From: Ancylomarina salipaludis
GTDB taxonomy: Bacteria; Bacteroidota; Bacteroidia; Bacteroidales; Marinifilaceae
Direction: 5' to 3'
DNA length: 64,000 bases
NCBI RefSeq assembly: GCF_004122035.1
Contig: NZ_SAXA01000009.1
Location: 62,001 to 126,000 of the forward strand
The notes under the pieces were generated by a model. That model had not been told where the DNA came from. It worked only from the letters and a program-made list of their open reading frames with translations, and searched no databases. The position numbers were made by a program, and so were the translations under genes. Numbering within the stretch: position 1 is the first letter of the stretch; every line of letters starts with the position of its first letter. Positions 26,635 to 34,763 of the stretch are shown in pieces.

Positions 26635-28524
26635 ATGCGAAAACTCGTTTTATTTAGTCTTTGTTTCCTGCTTATACATTTAAGTTTGAAAGGGAGTATA
26701 TTTTCAAAAGATAGTTTAAAAAATAGGCCTGTCCATTACGATCAGTATTTAGATTCTATAAAAAAGATGGAGTCTTTAAGATCAACTTCGCCTTCTTATT
26801 GTCTTAAATTTGGGAAACAAGTTATTAAGATGACACGTAATTTAGGTGATCCTTCTTTAATTGGCTTGGCAGAAAAAACACAAGGTGTTAGTTATTTTTA
26901 TCAGGCTGTTTATGATACTGCTCTGGTGCATTTTTATCAGGCGATTCCTGAATTTAAGAAAGCAGAACAAAAGCTTGATGTAGGTAAGGTGTGGAATAAT
27001 ATTGCTGTTATTTACAGGCGCACTAATAAAGCGGAACTTGCACTGGAAGGGTATCTCAAAGCGAAGGAAATTTATGAAAAGCTCGGTTATAAAAAAGGAA
27101 TAGCGACGATTTATTTTAACGTCGGCGGTGTTTATCAGAGCTTGGGTAATTTTTTGGAGACTGAACATTATTATTTAATGGCAAAATCTCTGTTTGAAGA
27201 TCTGGATTATGGTGCTCGACTTGGAGAGGTTAATATGAATTTGGGCGTTCTTTATTTGGAGCAAAAACAATATGATAGAGCTTTGCGATATTTGAACAAA
27301 TCAGAAATATTTATCGAAGAATATGGTAATCTTCCGCAAAAGGGTGAGCTTCTTCTAAATTTTGGTGAGGTGGCTTTCTATAAAAAAGAGTATGAAAAGG
27401 CTTTAAGCTACTATGATAAGTGTGAGGAGATTCGAATAAGAATTAGTGACTTTTGGGGTTTACCTAAATCTTATATTTACTCAGCCCAATGTTTGACCGA
27501 ATTAGAGCGCTATGATGAAGCTTTCGACAAGCTAAAGAAATCAGAAGATATTTGTTTGAAATATAAGTTGAGTGAAGATTTAGAAAAGACTTATTTACAG
27601 AAATCAATTATCCTGGAGAAGAAAAAGGATTTTGAACAGGCTTTGGTCTATAATAAGAAAGTTCAGTTTATTAGAGATTCATTGAAATTAGATGATCGGA
27701 CCCAAAGACTAAATCAGCTTGAGTTTATACATTACCTGGACTTGAAAGAAAAAGAACTTGAGATCAAAGATCTTGCTTTGAGCCGAAAGAATATTTTTCT
27801 TTTATCTCTCATGATATTGATTATTCTTGCCACAGCTTTTGTTCTTTTTTATATCAGGTCAAGATCATATCGAAATAAGCTTCAGACTTTATCATTGGAG
27901 CAGAAAGTACGTTTGAGTCAGATGAATCCTCATTTTCTTTTTAATTCACTCTCTGTGATTCAGGATTTCATTCTTGACAATGACAACGATAAGGCATTCA
28001 GCTATCTGTCCAAACTATCGGGTTTAGTTAGAGGTGTTTTAGAGAATTCAACACAAGATTATATCACAGTTAGGGAAGAGTTGGATATTCTTTCGGCTTA
28101 TATTGAGCTGCAAAATCTGCGCTTTGGACAGGGAATTTCTTATCGGTTTGATATCGATTCGGAGATTGATCTGGATGAGATACGTATCCCGCCCATGTTG
28201 GTGCAGCCAATTATTGAAAATGCCCTTGTACACGGGGAGTTGAGAAATAACCCTGAGGCAGAAATTAAACTTTGTTTGCTTAAGAATAAAGACACAAATA
28301 ATATTGATTTTAGTATCGAGGATAATGGGGTTGGTATAGATATTAAAAAGAAACCCGGAAGTACACACAAATCAATGGGGACTAAAATTCTTCACGATAG
28401 AGTCAGAATTTATAACTATTATTCGAAAAACACCCTGAGTATTGATGTGATTGATTTGAAGACGTTAAACAAGAATCTACACGGAACACGAGTTAGTTTT
28501 AGCATTCCTTTGTGTAAAAATTAA
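26635..28524 (+). CDS. TPR sensor histidine kinase, LytS type (second of pair)
   Basis: A 629-residue paralogue of the gene directly upstream with the same layout. It has a signal peptide (to about residue 22), TPR repeats (about 50-350, for example VGKVWNNIAVIYRRTNKAEL), a transmembrane helix (about 385-405, FLLSLMILIILATAFVLFYI), the phospho-acceptor box SQMNPHFLFNSLSVIQDFIL, and HATPase motifs PIIENALVHGE and DNGVGI. With a 14-base gap the two genes form an operon and probably arose by duplication. They may form homo- or heterodimers (inference). No response regulator follows; a convergent terminator and sucD do. Confidence 0.9.
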   Translation: MRKLVLFSLCFLLIHLSLKGSIFSKDSLKNRPVHYDQYLDSIKKMESLRSTSPSYCLKFGKQVIKMTRNLGDPSLIGLAEKTQGVSYFYQAVYDTALVHFYQAIPEFKKAEQKLDVGKVWNNIAVIYRRTNKAELALEGYLKAKEIYEKLGYKKGIATIYFNVGGVYQSLGNFLETEHYYLMAKSLFEDLDYGARLGEVNMNLGVLYLEQKQYDRALRYLNKSEIFIEEYGNLPQKGELLLNFGEVAFYKKEYEKALSYYDKCEEIRIRISDFWGLPKSYIYSAQCLTELERYDEAFDKLKKSEDICLKYKLSEDLEKTYLQKSIILEKKKDFEQALVYNKKVQFIRDSLKLDDRTQRLNQLEFIHYLDLKEKELEIKDLALSRKNIFLLSLMILIILATAFVLFYIRSRSYRNKLQTLSLEQKVRLSQMNPHFLFNSLSVIQDFILDNDNDKAFSYLSKLSGLVRGVLENSTQDYITVREELDILSAYIELQNLRFGQGISYRFDIDSEIDLDEIRIPPMLVQPIIENALVHGELRNNPEAEIKLCLLKNKDTNNIDFSIEDNGVGIDIKKKPGSTHKSMGTKILHDRVRIYNYYSKNTLSIDVIDLKTLNKNLHGTRVSFSIPLCKN

Positions 28525-28557
28525 TTGAAAACTCAATCTGATTTAACAGCATAAAAT

Positions 28558-28589
28558 AAGCCGTTCATTAATTTGAACGGCTTTTTTTA
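28558..28589. terminator. Convergent terminator between the kinase pair and sucD
   Basis: Ten-base stem AAGCCGTTCA / TGAACGGCTT with a six-base loop, followed by TTTTTT on the plus strand and an AT-rich run on the minus strand. Confidence 0.85.
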
Positions 28590-28610
28590 TGATCAGATAG
28601 AAAAACAAGC

Positions 28611-29486
28611 TTATCCCAAAACTTCTCTCATTTTATTTCCAATTTCAGCTGGCGATTTCACTACGTGAATTCCTGCAGCTTCAAGTGCCTTCATTTTTTC
28701 TGCAGCGGTTCCTTTTCCACCTGCAATAATGGCACCGGCATGTCCCATACGTTTACCCGCTGGGGCTGTTTGGCCGGCAATAAATGCAACCACTGGTTTT
28801 TTCACGTGTTCGGCAATATAAGCAGCAGCAGTTTCTTCATCCGAACCACCAATTTCACCAATAAGAACGATGGCTTCCGTATCCGGGTCCTCATTCAATA
28901 GTTTAACCGCATCAATATGTTTGGTGCCGATAATTGGGTCGCCACCAATACCGATAGCTGTAGATTGACCAAAACCGGCATTACCTAGCTGATGAACCGC
29001 CTCATAGGTAAGGGTTCCCGAACGTGATATAATACCGATCTTACCCGGTTTGTGAATAAAACCCGGCATAATTCCGATTTTTGCGACACCCGGGGTAATG
29101 ACACCCGGACAGTTAGGACCGATAAGAGTTGTCTTAGGGCGTTTTTTAAGGAATTCGTGAACCTTAATCATATCCAGTGTCGGAATACCCTCGGTGATAC
29201 ATACCACAAGCTCTATACCTGCATCAGCAGCTTCCATAACCGCATCGGCTGCGAAAGCAGGTGGAACGAAGATAACCGAAGCATTGGCTCCTGTTTTTGC
29301 AACCGCATCTTTCACAGTATCAAATACAGGAACTTGATCCATAAATTTTTGTCCACCTTTACCTGGTGTTACACCGGCAACCACATTGGTCCCATATTCT
29401 ATCATTTGTTGGGTATGAAATCCCCCTTCAGAACCAGTAATTCCCTGAACGACTAGTTTTGTATCTTTATTGACTAATACACTCAT
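28611..29486 (-). CDS. sucD: Succinyl-CoA ligase alpha subunit
   Basis: Alpha subunit of succinyl-CoA synthetase (TCA cycle, substrate-level phosphorylation). It has 291 residues with the CoA-binding Rossmann domain ([20 protein letters not shown], residues 13-32), [14 protein letters not shown], and the phospho-histidine loop [17 protein letters not shown]. It is second in the operon, 54 bases after sucC. Length and motifs are standard. Confidence 0.97.
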   Translation of the reverse strand: MSVLVNKDTKLVVQGITGSEGGFHTQQMIEYGTNVVAGVTPGKGGQKFMDQVPVFDTVKDAVAKTGANASVIFVPPAFAADAVMEAADAGIELVVCITEGIPTLDMIKVHEFLKKRPKTTLIGPNCPGVITPGVAKIGIMPGFIHKPGKIGIISRSGTLTYEAVHQLGNAGFGQSTAIGIGGDPIIGTKHIDAVKLLNEDPDTEAIVLIGEIGGSDEETAAAYIAEHVKKPVVAFIAGQTAPAGKRMGHAGAIIAGGKGTAAEKMKALEAAGIHVVKSPAEIGNKMREVLG

Positions 29487-29540
29487 TGTCTTGATTGTTT
29501 TAATTGTGATTGGTCATGATGTTTGACCTTTTTCAAATAC

Positions 29541-30713
29541 TTATTTACTTACAGTTTGTCCCAATGTGGCAACCACTTTCTCTGCAGAATCTTTAAGCTC
29601 AGTAGCGGCAATAATATTCATGCCTGATTCTTCAAGAAGTTTTTTACCTTCTTCAGCATTGGTTCCTTGTAAACGAACAACAATCGGAACTTTAGTATTG
29701 ATATTTTTGATGGCTTGAATAACGCCATTGGCAACACGATCGCATCGAACGATACCGCCAAAAATATTGATTAAAACAGCCTTTACATTTTTATCTGAAA
29801 GAATTATGCGGAAACCTTGTTCTACAGTTTCAGCAGATGCCGATCCTCCTACATCAAGGAAGTTGGCGGGTTCACCTCCGGTTAATTTAATGATATCCAT
29901 AGTTCCCATAGCCAAACCGGCACCATTAACCATACAGCCAATGTTTCCATCCAGTTTGATATAGTTAAGACCTGATTTTCCAGCCTCAATTTCCAAAGGT
30001 TCTTCCTCATCAAGATCGCGAAGAGGCACAATGTTTTTTTGACGATACAGGGCATTATTGTCAAAATCAGCCTTAGCGTCCAATGCCAAAACATCACCTT
30101 CTTCAGTTACAACAAGAGGATTGATCTCGAAGAGAGAGGCATCCGTACCCATATAGGCATCGTACAGAGCTAAGAAAAATGTGACTGCATTTTTAAAAGC
30201 CGTTCCGGTCAAACCTAATGAAAAGGCCATCTCTCTGGCTTGGAAAGCTTGTAAACCCACTGAAGCATCAACCCCTACTTTCATAATTTTTTCAGGCGTT
30301 TCTTCAGCAACTTTTTCAATTTCCATTCCCCCCTCGGTTGATACCATAAAGGTGACTTTTGATGAGGCACGATCAAGAACAATACCCGCATAATATTCAT
30401 GCTTGATATTCGAAGCGGCTTCGATCCAAACTTTTTTCACCAAGCGACCTTCTGGTCCAGTTTGATGTGTAATTAGGGTCATTCCCAAAATATCGCTGGC
30501 ATATTGGCTCACGTCTTTTGCTGTAGGGGCAAACTTAACGCCACCACCTTTACCTCGGCCTCCGGCATGAATTTGTGCTTTAACTACAACAGGTAATCCA
30601 ATTTCCTGAGCAGCTTGTTCTGCTTCTTTTACTGTGGAAGCAATTTTCCCTTTGGGAACAGGTACACCATAAGATCTTAAGATCTCCTTGGCTTGGTATT
30701 CATGAATCTTCAT
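29541..30713 (-). CDS. sucC: Succinyl-CoA ligase beta subunit
   Basis: Beta subunit of succinyl-CoA synthetase, 390 residues. It has an N-terminal ATP-grasp domain ([38 protein letters not shown]) and a C-terminal ligase domain with [27 protein letters not shown] and [11 protein letters not shown]. The nucleotide specificity (ADP or GDP) cannot be read with confidence. It is the first gene of the sucC-sucD operon. Confidence 0.97.
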   Translation of the reverse strand: MKIHEYQAKEILRSYGVPVPKGKIASTVKEAEQAAQEIGLPVVVKAQIHAGGRGKGGGVKFAPTAKDVSQYASDILGMTLITHQTGPEGRLVKKVWIEAASNIKHEYYAGIVLDRASSKVTFMVSTEGGMEIEKVAEETPEKIMKVGVDASVGLQAFQAREMAFSLGLTGTAFKNAVTFFLALYDAYMGTDASLFEINPLVVTEEGDVLALDAKADFDNNALYRQKNIVPLRDLDEEEPLEIEAGKSGLNYIKLDGNIGCMVNGAGLAMGTMDIIKLTGGEPANFLDVGGSASAETVEQGFRIILSDKNVKAVLINIFGGIVRCDRVANGVIQAIKNINTKVPIVVRLQGTNAEEGKKLLEESGMNIIAATELKDSAEKVVATLGQTVSK

Positions 30714-30837
30714 GGGCTAAAAATTATTTTGGCTTAGTTAGATTAACTTGTTTAAAACAATTTATGTTTGCTTAAAACAAGTCTTGTTTTTTTAACGAAC
30801 CTAAATATATAAATAACTGAATGAATATAAAAAGAAG

Positions 30838-30866
30838 AGAAGTCTTTTTTCGGACTTCTTTGTCTT
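30838..30866. other. Short hairpin in the sucC/31001 divergent region
   Basis: AGAAGTC and GACTTCT form a 7-base stem with T-rich flanks on both strands. It lies upstream of sucC on the minus strand, where no gene needs a terminator, so it may be a leader hairpin or attenuator of sucCD, or insignificant. The rest of 30714-31000 is AT-rich without a gene. Confidence 0.25.
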
Positions 30867-31000
30867 TTTATTTAAAAAAGCTTGATTTATAATCAGTTTG
30901 AGTATCTATACTTTTTTTATTAAAAATTAAGAGCTGTGGTTTGCTTATTTTTTCAATATCTTAGTGAACAATTTAATATTTATTTATCAGATTTTAAAAC

Positions 31001-31450
31001 ATGGAAAATTTAGAAACAGCCGCATCGGAGAATAAAAACGAATTGGTGTTGGAAATTCAAGCTGAAGCGTATTTGCGTGAAACCAGAAAGTGGACGAAGT
31101 TCTTCGCGATATTAGGTTTCATTTTTATGGGACTAGGACTTTTGGGGTCTTTGGGTTTATTTGCAGCCTCAAGTATGATGAGTGCTTACACGCCATTTCC
31201 TATGGGTGCTATGGGCGTTTTTTATTTATTATTGATTGGGCTTTATTTTTTCCCTATTTATTATTTGCTTCAGTTTTCGAACAAGGCAAAGGAAGCATTA
31301 ATGTCACGTCGTTCACAGGCGCTTACCGAGGCGATGGGTTACATCAAATCGCATTATAAATTTGTGGGTATCATGACCATTGTGATGTTGGCTTTATACC
31401 CAATCATTATTATTGGAGCTGTGATCTTTAGAACAAGCCAGGGTTTCTAA
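31001..31450 (+). CDS. Small membrane protein, possible DUF5362 family
   Basis: A 149-residue inner-membrane protein of unknown function. It has a charged N-terminus (residues 1-35), then three hydrophobic segments: about 36-58 (FFAILGFIFMGLGLLGSLGL), 67-90 (GAMGVFYLLLIGLYFFPIYY) and 121-143 (GIMTIVMLALYPIIIIGAVI). The loop between the second and third segments (NKAKEALMSRRSQALTEAM) is basic and helical. The layout resembles the small DUF5362 proteins of Bacteroidota, but I cannot confirm the family. It stands alone between divergent sucCD and a terminator. Confidence 0.75.
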   Translation: MENLETAASENKNELVLEIQAEAYLRETRKWTKFFAILGFIFMGLGLLGSLGLFAASSMMSAYTPFPMGAMGVFYLLLIGLYFFPIYYLLQFSNKAKEALMSRRSQALTEAMGYIKSHYKFVGIMTIVMLALYPIIIIGAVIFRTSQGF

Positions 31451-31470
31451 TTCAAACACCTCATCATATT

Positions 31471-31508
31471 AAAAGCTCCCTTTCTGCCTATGTGGAAAGG
31501 GAGCTTTT
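31471..31508 (+). terminator. Terminator of the small membrane protein gene
   Basis: A perfect 14-base stem (AAAAGCTCCCTTTC / GAAAGGGAGCTTTT) with a ten-base loop, 21 bases after the stop. The gap 31451-31772 otherwise holds only the metK terminator and AT-rich sequence. Confidence 0.85.
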
Positions 31509-31716
31509 GTTGTCTGATAAGCCCCATTGATTCGCTTTATACATCCAATTTACAAAATTATGAGATACTGGCCCAATTTTTTTCAACTTGCATCCGTTTG
31601 GCCTCTTCTGATTATCTGTTCGTTTTGTGTGTCAGGTTATGATTAAGACTTATAGATTGAACTGTATTGAGAGCCTCATTAAGAAAGTGAGACCTTTAAA
31701 CAAATATGTGAATACA

Positions 31717-31750
31717 AAAAGAGAGCACCCATCAGGATGCTCTCTTTTGT
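31717..31750. terminator. Terminator downstream of metK
   Basis: An 11-base stem (AAAAGAGAGCA / TGCTCTCTTTT) lies 23 bases beyond the metK stop. It is symmetrical with A/T flanks and can work in both directions. Confidence 0.85.
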
Positions 31751-31772
31751 TTTTATCTAATTTGAAAAAGGA

Positions 31773-33029
31773 TTAAAGCTTGAAGGCTTCTTTTACTTTG
31801 TCAACATAGTCTAGTTTTTCCCAAGTGAATAGTTCTACTTCCATTTCTTTATCTTCGAAATAAGGTGAATGGAATTTCTTCACTATTGTGCGAGGAGTAC
31901 GTCCCATGTGGCCGTAGGCAGCAGTTTCTTCGTAAATTGGGTTACGCAATTTCAAACGCTGTTCGATAGCAGCAGGACGAAGGTCGAAAATTTCGGCAAT
32001 TTTATCTGCAATTTCACCTTTGCTCATGTCAACATTACACTTGCCATAAGTACCCACGTAGATACCCACAGGCTCAGCCACACCAATGGCATACGAAAGC
32101 TGTACCAACATTTCGTCAGCCACACCGGCAGCAACCATATTTTTTGCAATATGACGGGCAGCATAAGCAGCCGAACGGTCTACCTTAGAAGGGTCTTTAC
32201 CTGAGAAAGCACCACCACCATGAGCACCTTTTCCTCCATAAGTGTCAACAATAATCTTACGACCGGTAAGACCTGTATCGCCATGAGGACCACCAATTAC
32301 GAATTTACCGGTTGGGTTCACATGAAGAATAAAGTTATCATCGAAGAAAGCCTGGACACGTGCCGGTAACATTTTAATCACACGAGGGATTAGGATGTTG
32401 CGAACATCGTTTTTAATCTTAGCCAACATGCTCTCATCATCAGGACCAAAATCGTCGTGTTGAGTTGAAACCACAATGGTATGAACTCTCTCGATGGTAT
32501 CATCATCAGCATACTGGATGGTAACCTGTGATTTTGAATCGGGACGCAAGTAGGTCATTTCTTTCCCTTCGCGGCGAATTTCAGCCAATTCCATCAATAA
32601 GCGGTGAGATAATTCAAGTGACAATGGCATATAGTCGTCCGTCTCTTTTGTAGCATAGCCAAACATCATCCCCTGATCACCCGCTCCCTGATTCATTGGA
32701 TCTTCACGATCGACACCACGGTTGATATCATCTGATTGCTCGTGGATAGCCGTTAACACACCACATGATGTGCCGTCGAACTGGTACTCGCTTTTGGTAT
32801 AACCAATACGGTTGATCACCTGACGAGCGACTTCCTGAGTATCGATATAAGTTTTTGTTTTTACTTCCCCTGCTAAAACAACTTGTCCGGTAGTTACCAT
32901 TGTTTCGCAAGCCACTTTCGAGTTTGGATCGAAAGCTAAAAATTTGTCCAATAAAGCATCTGAAATTTGATCAGATACCTTATCCGGATGTCCCTCTGAA
33001 ACAGATTCAGATGTAAATAAATATCCCAT
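31773..33029 (-). CDS. metK: S-adenosylmethionine synthetase
   Basis: Makes S-adenosylmethionine from methionine and ATP. The 418-residue protein has [16 protein letters not shown] (residues 14-29), [27 protein letters not shown] and the metal/substrate-binding [20 protein letters not shown] (about 263-282). The usual length is ~385-430. The upstream 160-200 bases on the minus strand carry a SAM-II-type riboswitch, so the gene is probably repressed by its own product. Confidence 0.97.
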   Translation of the reverse strand: MGYLFTSESVSEGHPDKVSDQISDALLDKFLAFDPNSKVACETMVTTGQVVLAGEVKTKTYIDTQEVARQVINRIGYTKSEYQFDGTSCGVLTAIHEQSDDINRGVDREDPMNQGAGDQGMMFGYATKETDDYMPLSLELSHRLLMELAEIRREGKEMTYLRPDSKSQVTIQYADDDTIERVHTIVVSTQHDDFGPDDESMLAKIKNDVRNILIPRVIKMLPARVQAFFDDNFILHVNPTGKFVIGGPHGDTGLTGRKIIVDTYGGKGAHGGGAFSGKDPSKVDRSAAYAARHIAKNMVAAGVADEMLVQLSYAIGVAEPVGIYVGTYGKCNVDMSKGEIADKIAEIFDLRPAAIEQRLKLRNPIYEETAAYGHMGRTPRTIVKKFHSPYFEDKEMEVELFTWEKLDYVDKVKEAFKL

Positions 33030-33186
33030 AACATTTTAATGTTTAGAGTACCTCGAGTGTCTTAAGCTAAAATGCCTGAAGCAGGAATCACTTTGCAATA
33101 AGTCGATTATAAAGTACTACTTATAAATAAAATATACGGGAAAGCATTGGTTGTACAATGTACAGAAAATGAAATAGGGTAAGTAT

Positions 33187-33237
33187 TACTCTTTTTAGCA
33201 TTTTTTTCTGTGGTCGCAAGCAGCCAAATCTTTCCAC
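33187..33237 (-). promoter_or_regulatory. SAM-II-type riboswitch upstream of metK
   Basis: The minus strand reads GTGG, AAAGATTTGGCTGCTTGCGA, CCAC, then AGAAAAAAATGCTAAAAAGAG. This fits the SAM-II H-type pseudoknot: a P1 stem (GTGG/CCAC), a loop with conserved GATTT and TTGC, an A-rich linker and the conserved GCTAAAA 3' strand. SAM-II RNAs are known from alphaproteobacteria and Bacteroidota in front of methionine and SAM genes. Between it and metK (33152-33164) is a near-palindrome TGTACAATGTACA of unknown function. The call rests on motif match; no covariance search was run. Confidence 0.8.
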
Positions 33238-33248
33238 TTAATTCGATG

Positions 33249-33279
33249 CAAAGGAAAGCAAAGTTTTGGAAACAAACAA
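33249..33279 (-). promoter_or_regulatory. Promoter of the metK riboswitch transcript
   Basis: On the minus strand TTG (33277-33279) is separated by 20 bases from TTCCTTTG (33249-33256), one mismatch from the TAnnTTTG -7 box. The predicted start falls just before the riboswitch. Confidence 0.55.
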
Positions 33280-33389
33280 GCCTATATTTGCTGCTTCTCC
33301 TTAAGAATATAAAGCACTTAGGTTAAAAAAGACTAAAATCTCTTTATATTCGAATGGTTTGTTGAAAATGATCTCAAGATTTCTTTTTC

Positions 33390-33591
33390 TTTTCGCTCAA
33401 GCCCGCTAGGCTTTTGCTTTTTTATTAGCAATTTATTTCTCCTCCTTAATTTTGAGGAAGGGTGGCGAGCTTTGCTCGTTGGGGAGGTGATTATTTGGAG
33501 TTAGCTCAATCATTTGGGCTAAAAGTTAAACCACCTCGCCCTCTCCCGAATTCTCGTGATCAGGCACTCCTCCTTAGAAAGGAGGAGAAAT
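33390..33591. repeat. Palindromic interspersed repeat / MITE-like element
   Basis: A non-coding stretch between metK and gldA. It begins with a header (33390-33413, containing AAGCC-CGCTA-GGCTT) that recurs at 39842-39864 with one base missing. It then has a 157-base segment bounded by perfect 13-base inverted repeats (ATTTCTCCTCCTT at 33435-33447 and AAGGAGGAGAAAT at 33579-33591). Internal shorter inverted repeats (GAGGTG/CACCTC) add structure. No open frame of note lies inside. It may be a miniature inverted-repeat element or a repetitive palindrome that also ends gldA transcription. The family is not one I can name. Confidence 0.6.
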
Positions 33592-33638
33592 TGAATACAC
33601 TGTGAGCTCAGTGGTTTGATCGAATAAGAACTTATTTG

Positions 33639-34538
33639 TTATCGAGTCAGCTCATGGAATATAGATTCCAAATTACGTTCCTGAGATTTCATTTCCAATA
33701 GCACCAAGTTGTTGCTAACAGCCATTTGAAAGATTTGCTCACGCACATCGCTGGTAGCCGATATTTGGTAGCGGTTATTGGCCAAAGCTTCGACCTGAGT
33801 AATGCCTGCAATAGTTTTAAATTGCGCGTTAGAAACAGGGCTGGTAAACTGCAGGTCGAATATATAGGATTCTTTTATGCTGTGCATATTGTTTGAAGTC
33901 TGATCGGCGACCAGTTTCCCTTTGTTTATTATTAGTACACGTTCGCATATGGCTTCAACCTCTTGCATGATGTGGGTTGAAAGCATCACAGTTTTTTCTT
34001 TTCCAATATTCTGAATCAATTGGCGAACTTCAACCAGTTGGTTGGGATCGAGTCCTGTTGTGGGCTCATCCAGAATCAGAACTTTGGGATCGTGAATAAG
34101 TGCCTGAGCCAGCCCAACGCGTTGTCGATAACCTTTTGACAGGGCACCAATTTTTTTCTTTTGTTCCAAACCCAAACCTGTGAGCTCAATCATTTCATCA
34201 ACTCGCTTTTTTTTATTTTTCCCCAATTTGTAGATCCCTGCAACATACTCCAAATATTCTTTCACGTACAGATCCAGATAAAGCGGATTGTGTTCGGGCA
34301 GATAACCAATTTGTTTGCGTATTTCCAAAGAATGGGTCATCACATTCAAACCATTGACAAAGACATCTCCGGAACTTTGTGGCAGAAAGCCTGTGATGAT
34401 TTTCATCATGGTTGATTTACCAGCACCATTGGGGCCAAGGAAACCGACAACTTCGGCATCTGAAATTTCAAAACTCAAAGCATCTAAAGCTTTTTGTTTG
34501 CCATAGAATTTACTGACTTCCTTAACTTGTATCGACAT
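33639..34538 (-). CDS. gldA: Gliding motility ABC transporter ATP-binding protein GldA
   Basis: GldA is the ATPase of the GldAFG ABC transporter. It is required for gliding in some flavobacteria but also present in non-gliders. The 299-residue protein has Walker A GPNGAGKS (about 35-42), Q-loop region IGYLPEHNPLYLDLYVKEYL, signature LSKGYRQRVGLAQAL, Walker B VLILDEPTTGLDPNQ and switch STHIMQEVEAIC. The YLPEHNPLY stretch and the C-terminal ~80-residue extension are typical of GldA. The permease genes gldF and gldG are not adjacent. It could equally be a general ABC-2 exporter ATPase. Confidence 0.85.
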   Translation of the reverse strand: MSIQVKEVSKFYGKQKALDALSFEISDAEVVGFLGPNGAGKSTMMKIITGFLPQSSGDVFVNGLNVMTHSLEIRKQIGYLPEHNPLYLDLYVKEYLEYVAGIYKLGKNKKKRVDEMIELTGLGLEQKKKIGALSKGYRQRVGLAQALIHDPKVLILDEPTTGLDPNQLVEVRQLIQNIGKEKTVMLSTHIMQEVEAICERVLIINKGKLVADQTSNNMHSIKESYIFDLQFTSPVSNAQFKTIAGITQVEALANNRYQISATSDVREQIFQMAVSNNLVLLEMKSQERNLESIFHELTR

Positions 34539-34647
34539 GGGCTTTTTATTTCTTGCTGAAAATGATTTGATTTTGGGATTTTGTCAAAGATTAAGGCTGA
34601 CAGTCAATCCCGGAGCGTTCGAAATTCAAATTTAAGAATTTATAGCT

Positions 34648-34655
34648 TACATTTG
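34648..34655 (+). promoter_or_regulatory. -7 promoter box upstream of ispG
   Basis: TACATTTG matches TAnnTTTG and lies 109 bases before the ispG ATG, implying a ~100-base leader. No TTG is seen at the -33 position. Confidence 0.4.
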
Positions 34656-34763
34656 TACATCAAATAGAATCAGACTAAGATTTATCAATTTCAAATAGAC
34701 TACAGCTTTGTAGCCGTTCGGATAGACTTTGCTCTTAAGAATTAAAGTTAAGCTGATTATAAT

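Noticed and set aside
28048-28368. 106-residue minus-strand frame opposite the second sensor kinase
   Set aside because: Fully antisense to a conserved kinase domain with clear motifs; a shadow frame.
29052-29456. 134-residue plus-strand frame opposite sucD
   Set aside because: Antisense shadow of a highly conserved gene.
33390-33591. CRISPR-like or IS-encoded region
   Set aside because: No regularly spaced direct repeats and no transposase frame; kept only as a palindromic repeat.
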